A stretch of DNA of 27,658 bases. Origin: an uncultured Prevotellaceae bacterium. Its GTDB lineage: Bacteria; Bacteroidota; Bacteroidia; Bacteroidales; Bacteroidaceae. The notes below the pieces were generated by a model, which saw nothing but the letters and a program-made list of their open reading frames with translations, was not told where the DNA came from and did not search any database. The position numbers were made by a program, and so were the translations under genes. The stretch is taken from positions 1 to 27,658 of the forward strand of contig CABSGW010000004.1 of the NCBI GenBank assembly GCA_902477365.1. Reading direction: 5' to 3'. How positions within the stretch are numbered: position 1 is the first letter of the stretch; each line of letters starts with the position of its first letter. Positions 1 through 5,534 of this stretch are shown one piece after another.

Positions 1-18
1 AGAGCAATTAACCTACGC

Positions 19-819
19 TCATTTCCAATAAATTACACTCTTTTCGTAACTTCTAACCGCAAAGTTACATTTTTTCATGAGAAAAGCATCCTGCCTGTCC
101 AACAAAGCAACGACATGTTGCTCGGCATAGCACAAATCGGCCTCATCGTCTATTTCGTACCACACCAAACCGTCCTCACGCAACACATGTACCGTCCATC
201 CCCGAGTCGCCATGCGCAACAGTTCAAACTCATAGCCCAACTTGGGCCGACTGGCCGCCAAGGTGGCATAATCGGCACACATCTGCCTGAAAAAAGAAGC
301 CGACAATTTATGTATCCCCACCAGCTCACCATCGGGTGTCAACTCTTCTTTGTTCACCGAACAGTGGGTCAACCGCCGCTTTTCATCACAAGCCACATAG
401 TATTGATCCTGAAATTTAGTCAAGGGTGAAGTCAGCATCACATCCGGATGGGGACAATCCAGCAACACCTCCAAGGCACGACGCTCATACACCAGATCCG
501 ACTCCAACAACAGAAAGTCTTCACCCTTCAACTGTTCACGGGCATTCCACAGAGTGTACATACTATTGGTCTCGGCATAACGCGGACTGAAACAGGTTTC
601 TACCTGTGGATAATCTTTTTGCAAAGCTTCAAAAAACGCACGATGATACCCCGTACCTATCACGATACGTTCGATACCACAGTCCAACAACGCATCCAGC
701 GAACGATGAATCATCGTCCGGCCACCCACTTCAACAAAGCCTTTGGGAATAAACTCGGTATAACGTCCAAAACGGGTTCCCAGCCCGGCAGCCATAATCA
801 TGGCGGTTTTTACACTCAT
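19..819 (-). CDS. LicC/MobA-like nucleotidyltransferase (sugar- or choline-phosphate NTP transferase)
   Basis: This 266-residue protein has the N-terminal nucleotide-binding signature of the NTP_transferase fold (AAGLGTRFG at about residues 10-18, followed by PKGFVEVGGRTMI), a metal-binding Asp in LLLESDLVY, and a C-terminal WYEIDDEADLCYAE. This layout is typical of small cytidylyl/uridylyl transferases such as LicC (phosphocholine), and of relatives that activate aminoethylphosphonate or sugar phosphates in surface-glycan loci; the substrate cannot be read from the sequence. I prefer the ATG at 819 over the adjacent GTG at 822, because a GGAAG ribosome-binding site lies 5 bases before the ATG. 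The gene points away from the export operon and towards the window edge, so it may head a leftward operon. It has its own fixed consensus promoter (1003-1033) and lies downstream of the invertible promoter in the present orientation. Confidence 0.75.
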   Translation of the reverse strand: MSVKTAMIMAAGLGTRFGRYTEFIPKGFVEVGGRTMIHRSLDALLDCGIERIVIGTGYHRAFFEALQKDYPQVETCFSPRYAETNSMYTLWNAREQLKGEDFLLLESDLVYERRALEVLLDCPHPDVMLTSPLTKFQDQYYVACDEKRRLTHCSVNKEELTPDGELVGIHKLSASFFRQMCADYATLAASRPKLGYEFELLRMATRGWTVHVLREDGLVWYEIDDEADLCYAEQHVVALLDRQDAFLMKKCNFAVRSYEKSVIYWK

Positions 820-1002
820 CACAACTTCCGTTTAACAAAAATCCGGTATCCGAAGCTTGGCATCAACGCCCCACATGCACCATACCGCACAGCCATCAAA
901 TATTCCAAAAATGCCAAAAGTCAACACTTTACAACCCACTGATATTCACCGGACAAATAAATTACTGCAAAATCACTGCGACAGTGCAACTTATACGACG
1001 TG

Positions 1003-1033
1003 CAAAAGTAGCGATTTGCTCTATATTGACAAA
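1003..1033 (-). promoter_or_regulatory. Fixed Bacteroides-type promoter for the nucleotidyltransferase
   Basis: Read on the minus strand, TTTG (1033-1030), a 19-base spacer and TACTTTTG (1010-1003) match the Bacteroides -33/-7 consensus TTTG-N19/20-TAnnTTTG exactly. The start of transcription would be near 996, giving a leader of about 175 bases. The promoter lies outside the inverted repeats, so it does not move on inversion. Confidence 0.75.
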
Positions 1034-1129
1034 AACTACAGCCATCTATTTTTATAAACAAACGACCTAATCCAAGCCCTTCCCGGTAGACTCAAATCAG
1101 GCCGTACATCACAGTACAAATCACATATA

Positions 1130-1159
1130 GTCCTGTTTCTGTAGAAGAAATAGGACTTT
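1130..1159 (+). repeat. Left 30-bp inverted repeat of the invertible segment
   Basis: These 30 bases are the exact reverse complement of 1457-1486; identity stops at both ends (1129/1487 and 1160/1456 do not pair). The repeat itself contains an imperfect dyad: GTCCTGTTTCT (1130-1140), a 5-base core GTAGA (1141-1145), and AGAAATAGGAC (1146-1156), whose arms match at 10 of 11 positions. This is the shape expected of a site-specific recombinase binding site. Confidence 0.92.
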
Positions 1160-1160
1160 G

Positions 1161-1192
1161 CAAAAATAGCTAAAAAGTGGTTACAAAGCAAA
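1161..1192 (-). promoter_or_regulatory. Invertible promoter, currently pointing left (export operon OFF)
   Basis: On the minus strand, TTTG (1192-1189), a 20-base spacer and TATTTTTG (1168-1161) match the Bacteroides housekeeping promoter consensus exactly. The -7 element directly abuts the left inverted repeat, so transcription would start inside the repeat near 1154. In this orientation it adds to expression of the leftward nucleotidyltransferase. I find no consensus promoter reading right towards 1537. Confidence 0.8.
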
Positions 1193-1319
1193 CTTTATAC
1201 CATTTAAAGAACTATTTTGTGATGAATTGGTTAAACTAAATAGGCAATTCGATTATTAATCCGGAGTATGAAAAAAATAGCCTGCCCTTCTTGTTGAAAT
1301 GGACAGGGCTGATCGTTTT

Positions 1320-1339
1320 AACGAGAAGGGCATCTCGTT
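1320..1339 (+). other. Hairpin inside the invertible segment
   Basis: AACGAGA (1320-1326) pairs with TCTCGTT (1333-1339) around a 6-base loop and is followed by TCTTTTAT, so it looks like a weak terminator. The same left arm is also part of a 13-base inverted repeat with 1283-1295 (12 exact pairs and one wobble), so two structures compete. Its role is unknown. Confidence 0.45.
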
Positions 1340-1456
1340 TCTTTTATATAAATAGGAATAAGCAGCTATGTCTCATTGTTGTAAATATCAATACAAACAA
1401 GTAAGAGACCTGTATTTATGGGCTTTTGTTACATGTGTAACTGTGTTAATCATCCT

Positions 1457-1486
1457 AAAGTCCTATTTCTTCTACAGAAACAGGAC
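1457..1486 (-). repeat. Right 30-bp inverted repeat of the invertible segment
   Basis: This is the exact inverted copy of 1130-1159, with the internal dyad GTCCTATTTCT (1460-1470), core TCTAC (1471-1475), and AGAAACAGGAC (1476-1486). It ends 50 bases before the start codon of the UpxY-like gene. It would become part of that operon's leader once the promoter is turned to face right. Confidence 0.92.
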
Positions 1487-1536
1487 AATTAAACCAGAGA
1501 GCAATCACCTCAATAATTACGGAACAAAAAGAGACC

Positions 1537-2031
1537 TTGAAACCTGACGTTTGGAACATAATACGTATCACAGAGGGAAGAGAAAAGCGTATCTGCGACC
1601 TGCTCAACACCATGGGATATACTACGTTTGTGCCTATGCGTCAAGTAACACGTAACCAAAAGACTCTGACATTACCTGTATGGAGGGGAGTGGTTTGGAC
1701 ACAAGCCCCCTATGCCGTCACCACACAATTACACAACACATATAGAGAAACAATCGGCATCCACCACATCAAAACACCAGACGGACAACCAGTAACCATT
1801 GACAACGAACTGTTTGCCGCATTCAGGTTGTTGGCCGAACATCCCAAAGCCCGTTTTCTGACAAACGAACAAGCCGGACACCTGTGCAACGGGAAACCGG
1901 CAGTGCCGACTATCGGCCGACACATTGTACAACTGGCCGGAGAACCGCATCAAATTGTATGGCTGCGAGGCATGTGTGCTGTGGTCGTACCTGTTGAAAC
2001 AGACATAAACACTCAAAAATACACGTTATGA
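1537..2031 (+). CDS. UpxY-like NusG-family transcription antiterminator
   Basis: This 164-residue protein opens with WNIIRITEGREKRICDLL and TFVPMRQVTRNQK, the layout of the NusG N-terminal (NGN) domain as found in Bacteroides UpxY proteins (a W-x-x-x-R start, then GRE, then a 'TFVPM' strand). UpxY proteins act at the start of capsule operons to let RNA polymerase read through the long leader and operon. The C-terminal third is poorly conserved and I see no clear KOW domain. No ATG is available; the best start is TTG at 1537, and the frame is open upstream to a TAA at 1456-1458, at the edge of the right repeat. The stop codon overlaps the ATG of the next gene (ATGA at 2028-2031), so the two are translationally coupled. 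Assignment rests on general shape, first-gene position and the export genes behind it. Confidence 0.65.
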   Translation: MKPDVWNIIRITEGREKRICDLLNTMGYTTFVPMRQVTRNQKTLTLPVWRGVVWTQAPYAVTTQLHNTYRETIGIHHIKTPDGQPVTIDNELFAAFRLLAEHPKARFLTNEQAGHLCNGKPAVPTIGRHIVQLAGEPHQIVWLRGMCAVVVPVETDINTQKYTL

Positions 2032-2810
2032 AACAAATCTTTATCCCTTTACTGATTTGCCTACTATTAGCCTCGTGTCGTACAGCCCAAAAAGTGATTT
2101 ACCTGCAAGACACAACCAACCATGAAACAACCACCATTCCGGCCGGAGGCGAGCTGACCATTCAGCCGCAAGACCGCTTGTCTATCATCGTATCGAGCAA
2201 AAACCCCAAACTGGCAACGCTGTTCAACCTGCCTGTTGTCACCTATACGGCCGGATCCACCTCAACCAGCAGCTACAACCAACTGGTAGGTTACACCGTC
2301 AACCCTGAGGGATACATCCAGTTTCCCGTGCTCGGTGCAGTCAAGGTAGAGGGACTTACACGTGCCCAAATAGCCGAAACACTGACAAAACGGCTCATCA
2401 CCGAACAACTGATTGACGATGCCATCGTAACCGTGGACTACATGAATCTGCGCATTTCCGTACTGGGCGAAGTGAGCCGTCCGGGGCGGTTCAATCTGGA
2501 TCGGGACAAAACCACCCTGCTGGATGCCCTGGCCCAAGCCGGCGACCTGACCATCTACGGCCGACGCGACCGCGTGCTGGTGATACGCGAGGAGAACGAC
2601 CAACGCTCCACCTACTACGTAGACCTGCGGTCAAAAGACCTCTTCAGTTCTCCGGTATATTACCTGAAGCAAAACGATGCGATCTATGTTGAACCCAACC
2701 AGACCCGCACAGGACAATCGACAGTCAATGCCAACAGCGTAAAGTCTGTCTCAATATGGATTTCCATCAGCTCCTTCCTGACCAGTCTGGGTGTTTTACT
2801 ATTTAAATAA
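2028..2810 (+). CDS. Wza-like outer-membrane polysaccharide export lipoprotein
   Basis: The 260-residue protein begins with a lipoprotein signal (MKQIFIPLLICLLLASC, lipid-attached Cys at 17). It continues with a Poly_export domain (about 40-130, including LTIQPQDRLSIIV and EGYIQFPVLGAVKVEGLT), an SLBB-type domain (about 140-225, ISVLGEVSRPGRFNL then LLDALAQAGDL), and a hydrophobic C-terminal segment (about 240-258). This is the usual Bacteroidales form of the outer-membrane exporter for capsule or exopolysaccharide, and it is shorter than E. coli Wza. It overlaps the antiterminator gene by 4 bases and precedes the Wzc-like kinase by 8 bases, giving a tight three-gene operon controlled by whatever drives position 1537. 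Confidence 0.88.
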   Translation: MKQIFIPLLICLLLASCRTAQKVIYLQDTTNHETTTIPAGGELTIQPQDRLSIIVSSKNPKLATLFNLPVVTYTAGSTSTSSYNQLVGYTVNPEGYIQFPVLGAVKVEGLTRAQIAETLTKRLITEQLIDDAIVTVDYMNLRISVLGEVSRPGRFNLDRDKTTLLDALAQAGDLTIYGRRDRVLVIREENDQRSTYYVDLRSKDLFSSPVYYLKQNDAIYVEPNQTRTGQSTVNANSVKSVSIWISISSFLTSLGVLLFK

Positions 2811-2818
2811 GAAAAGCT

Positions 2819-5179
2819 ATGACAACCACCAACAAAGAACTTCCGCAACAAGAGAATGACGAGCTGCTTGTACTAGGCGACCTGTGGCGGCTCTTCATAA
2901 CCAACTGGTATTGGTTTGCCGCCTCGGTAGCGGTGTGCCTGGCCGCCGGCATCATTTATATACTTGTAAGTACCCCTGTGTACACGCGAAGCACATCGCT
3001 GCTCATCAAGGAGCAGGAAAAGGGATCGAAGGCCGTCAACATGGCGGCCGGATTCGAGGATCTGGGTCTGCTCCGTTCCCAAACCAACATCACCAACGAC
3101 ATGCTCACCATCAAAGCTCCGGTGATGATGGAAGAAGTGGTGAGACGGCTACACCTGGACTTGCAGCTCAGCACACGCGAAGGCATGCACCGCCATTATT
3201 TTTATGACGACGCCCCCGTCAACATCAGCCTGAGCAAGGCCGGTAACGAGCAAACCCTTTCGTTCTACGCACAACTGGAGGCCGAAAAAGTCATTCTGAG
3301 CGACTTTGCCATGCTGGGCGAGGAAATAGCATCAACCCAAATAGAGGCCCGCCCCGGACAAGCGGTACAAACACCGTTGGGGTTGGTAACCGTTCACAAA
3401 CTAGCTAACTATGACGAATACCTGGGCAAAAGCATCCGTGTACAAAAGAATCCTGTTGAAGAGACGGCCGCCGCATTTTCGGCCAAGCTGACCCTGGCGC
3501 TCAGCGATAAAGAGTCGACCATTCTGAACCTGACCCTGGCCGATGTAAACACAGCCCGTGCCGATGCCATCCTCTACTCTCTGATAGACCTGTACAACGA
3601 GAACTGGGTGAAAGACAAAAACCTCATAGCCGAAAGCACCTCCCAGTTCATCACCGAACGCCTCACCCGCATCGAGAAAGAGCTGGGTGCCGTTGACGAG
3701 AACATCTCGGAGTTCAAAAGCCAGCACCTGATGCCCAACGTCGACCGTGCCTCCGAACTCTACATGCAACAGGCCGACCGCCAAAGCCAACAGCTGTTGG
3801 AACTGTACAACCGGGTGGCCATGGCCCGCTTCATCCGCCAGCACCTGGAAAAGGCGGACGCAACCGACCTGTTGCCCATCAACTCGGGAGTGGATCATGC
3901 CGGACTGGAAAAACGCATCGAGATGTATAACGAGAACGTGATACAACGCGAAGAGCTGGTGGCCAACAGCAGCAAACAAAACCCGCTGGTAACCGATCTG
4001 GACCGCACCATCTCGGCACAAAGGCAGTCCATCCTGCACTCCGTAGACAACCTCATTGCACAACTGAACACGGAAATAGCCACTTATCAACGCTCGGAAG
4101 ACGAAGCCAAACAACAAATAGCCTCCAACCCCAAGCAGGCCAAACAGCTGCTCAGCGTAGAACGCCAGCAAAAAGTGAAAGAAGCCTTGTACCTGTATTT
4201 GCTGCAAAAACGCGAAGAGAACGAGTTGAGCAAAGCCTACACGGCTTATAATTCGCGCATCGTACAGCCCCCTTCGGGTAAGAAAGCCCCCACATCGCCT
4301 AAAAAGGCCATCATCCTGCTGGCCTCGCTGGTATTGGGACTGGTAATACCGGGAGGTGTGCTCTTCTTACGCGAAACCCTGAACACCACCGTGCGCGGAC
4401 GTACCGACCTGGATGGCATGCCATTGCCTCTGGTGGGCGAGATTCCGCTGGACAGAGAGGAAGCCAAGATAAAACTGCTTAAAAAAGACCGTTCCATCCG
4501 TAACCTGGTTGTTGAAAAGAACAACAGTGACCAACTGAACGAAGCATTCCGCATTGTACGCACCAAACTGGGATACATCACCGGCCTGAAGCATCACAAG
4601 GTATTCATGGTCACATCATTCAATCCCGGATCGGGCAAGACCTTCATCACGACCAACCTGGCAGCCTCCATCGCCTTGAACGGTGCGCGTGTAGCCATTC
4701 TGGATACCGACCTGAGGCGTGCCGCACTGAGCCGTATCATCCAGTCGCCCCGCATGGGACTGTCCAACTACCTGGCCAATCAGACTGACGACATAAACAG
4801 CCTGTTACACCCATTGTCCGGCACTGAAGGAGTAGATGTGATTCCGGCCGGAAACATCCCGCCTAATCCGGCCGACCTGTTGATGAGTGACCGGATGAAA
4901 ACCTTGATCGAAGCGCTCCGCACACGATACGATTACATTTTCATGGACTGCCCGCCGGTGGAACTGGTGGCCGACACAGGCATTGTACGCGACCTGGCCG
5001 ACATGACGCTCTTTGTGGTGCGCGTAGGTTTGATGGACAGACGCATGTTAGCGGATATTGCAGAAATGTATCAAAAAGAGTCCTACAAGGAAATGGCCCT
5101 TATTCTGAACGGAACAAAATACATCAGCAGCAAGTACGGTTACTACCGATACGGCTACAACTACAATTACGGTAAATGA
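2819..5179 (+). CDS. Wzc-like polysaccharide co-polymerase / bacterial tyrosine kinase
   Basis: This 786-residue inner-membrane protein has a Wzz-type N-terminal domain with a first membrane span at about 31-53 and a long, Gln/Glu-rich periplasmic coiled coil (about 260-480). A second span follows at about 500-520, then a cytoplasmic BY-kinase domain. Kinase motifs are visible: Walker A NPGSGKTF (Lys about 607), Walker A' VAILDTDLRR (about 625-634) and Walker B YIFMDCPP (about 707). It ends in a tyrosine cluster with eight Tyr in the last 18 residues, the usual autophosphorylation tail. It sets chain length and couples export through the Wza-like channel encoded just before it. It is the last gene of the operon; a strong terminator starts 35 bases after the stop. 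Confidence 0.93.
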   Translation: MTTTNKELPQQENDELLVLGDLWRLFITNWYWFAASVAVCLAAGIIYILVSTPVYTRSTSLLIKEQEKGSKAVNMAAGFEDLGLLRSQTNITNDMLTIKAPVMMEEVVRRLHLDLQLSTREGMHRHYFYDDAPVNISLSKAGNEQTLSFYAQLEAEKVILSDFAMLGEEIASTQIEARPGQAVQTPLGLVTVHKLANYDEYLGKSIRVQKNPVEETAAAFSAKLTLALSDKESTILNLTLADVNTARADAILYSLIDLYNENWVKDKNLIAESTSQFITERLTRIEKELGAVDENISEFKSQHLMPNVDRASELYMQQADRQSQQLLELYNRVAMARFIRQHLEKADATDLLPINSGVDHAGLEKRIEMYNENVIQREELVANSSKQNPLVTDLDRTISAQRQSILHSVDNLIAQLNTEIATYQRSEDEAKQQIASNPKQAKQLLSVERQQKVKEALYLYLLQKREENELSKAYTAYNSRIVQPPSGKKAPTSPKKAIILLASLVLGLVIPGGVLFLRETLNTTVRGRTDLDGMPLPLVGEIPLDREEAKIKLLKKDRSIRNLVVEKNNSDQLNEAFRIVRTKLGYITGLKHHKVFMVTSFNPGSGKTFITTNLAASIALNGARVAILDTDLRRAALSRIIQSPRMGLSNYLANQTDDINSLLHPLSGTEGVDVIPAGNIPPNPADLLMSDRMKTLIEALRTRYDYIFMDCPPVELVADTGIVRDLADMTLFVVRVGLMDRRMLADIAEMYQKESYKEMALILNGTKYISSKYGYYRYGYNYNYGK

Positions 5180-5213
5180 TGTGAGTCCTATTTACACAAA
5201 GGTTTAGCCACTT

Positions 5214-5254
5214 GTCCGCCGTCGATGCCATGAACATCGACGGCGGACCTTTTT
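5214..5254 (+). terminator. Strong intrinsic terminator of the export operon
   Basis: A perfect 14-base stem (GTCCGCCGTCGATG at 5214-5227 with its complement at 5235-5248) encloses a 7-base loop and is followed by CTTTTT. It closes the upxY-like/wza/wzc operon, so these three genes form a complete transcription unit without glycosyltransferases. Confidence 0.93.
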
Positions 5255-5383
5255 CATAAAAACAATAAGTGCGTCATATCACCTGACAATCCCGACGAAT
5301 GCAGTTCCCGCACCGAAAAAACTCCGCTTAAGACGGCAAGGCAAAAAGCCGGAGATTTACTTCCTCGTCTTTGATTAAAATGT

Positions 5384-5391
5384 TATTTTTG
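5384..5391 (+). promoter_or_regulatory. Possible -7 element of the GH95 promoter
   Basis: TATTTTTG fits the TAnnTTTG consensus, but no TTTG stands at the usual distance upstream, so the site may need an activator. Transcription would begin near 5397, leaving a leader of about 138 bases. Confidence 0.4.
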
Positions 5392-5534
5392 CGTACAAAA
5401 AGTGATCTAAAGTTCATGCAAAGAACAGGAAATCGGAATAACCCTTAATCGATTGTTCGTCCTGTCTACCGTAACGCAACCGGAAACCTTCGATGACAAA
5501 CCGACATGCAACCTATAATTTTAAATGAATAGTC

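Larger units (their letters stand above)
1130..1486. other. Predicted invertible (phase-variable) promoter segment
   Basis: The 357-bp segment is bounded by perfect 30-bp inverted repeats and carries a perfect consensus promoter (1161-1192) that points out through the left repeat. In Bacteroides, capsule and surface-glycan operons that begin with a UpxY antiterminator are commonly controlled by such DNA inversions. Here the rightward operon beginning at 1537 is a UpxY-like gene followed by Wza and Wzc homologues, which fits. On inversion the -10-like element would map to 1448-1455 on the plus strand and transcription would begin near 1462, about 75 bases before the first gene. No recombinase gene is present in the window. 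Confidence 0.85.
823..1536. other. Intergenic switch region between divergent surface-polysaccharide genes
   Basis: I see no credible gene in these 714 bases. The stretch holds a fixed leftward promoter (1003-1033), a 357-bp segment flanked by perfect inverted repeats (1130-1486) that contains a second leftward promoter, and a short leader (1487-1536) before the UpxY-like gene. The segment is AT-rich compared with the genes on either side. Confidence 0.85.
5180..5534. other. Intergenic region between the export operon and the GH95 gene
   Basis: The 355-base gap holds the export-operon terminator (5214-5254). It also has a perfect -7 element TATTTTTG (5384-5391) with no recognisable TTTG 19-21 bases upstream, and a long leader before the fucosidase. 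A weak hairpin is possible around 5319-5354. I see no gene. Confidence 0.7.

Noticed and set aside
448..942. 164-codon open frame opposite the nucleotidyltransferase gene
   Set aside because: It is antisense to a well-supported gene, has no recognisable domain, and its composition is that of a shadow frame.
1413..1420. TATTTATG on the plus strand inside the invertible segment, a near -7 element reading towards the export operon
   Set aside because: One base departs from consensus and no TTTG lies 19-21 bases upstream.
1428..1441. Short dyad GTTACA-TG-TGTAAC just inside the right repeat
   Set aside because: It could be an operator, but there is no second copy or matching regulator in the window, and such dyads arise easily in AT-rich DNA.
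3401..4207. 268-codon open frame antisense to the Wzc-like gene
   Set aside because: It is a shadow of the coding bias of the kinase gene, with no family resemblance and no promoter or ribosome-binding site.
5184..5193. AGTCCTATTT right after the wzc-like stop, matching 10 bases of the inverted repeat
   Set aside because: Only one half-arm is present without core or second arm; given the chance match in nusA, it is weak evidence for a remnant site.
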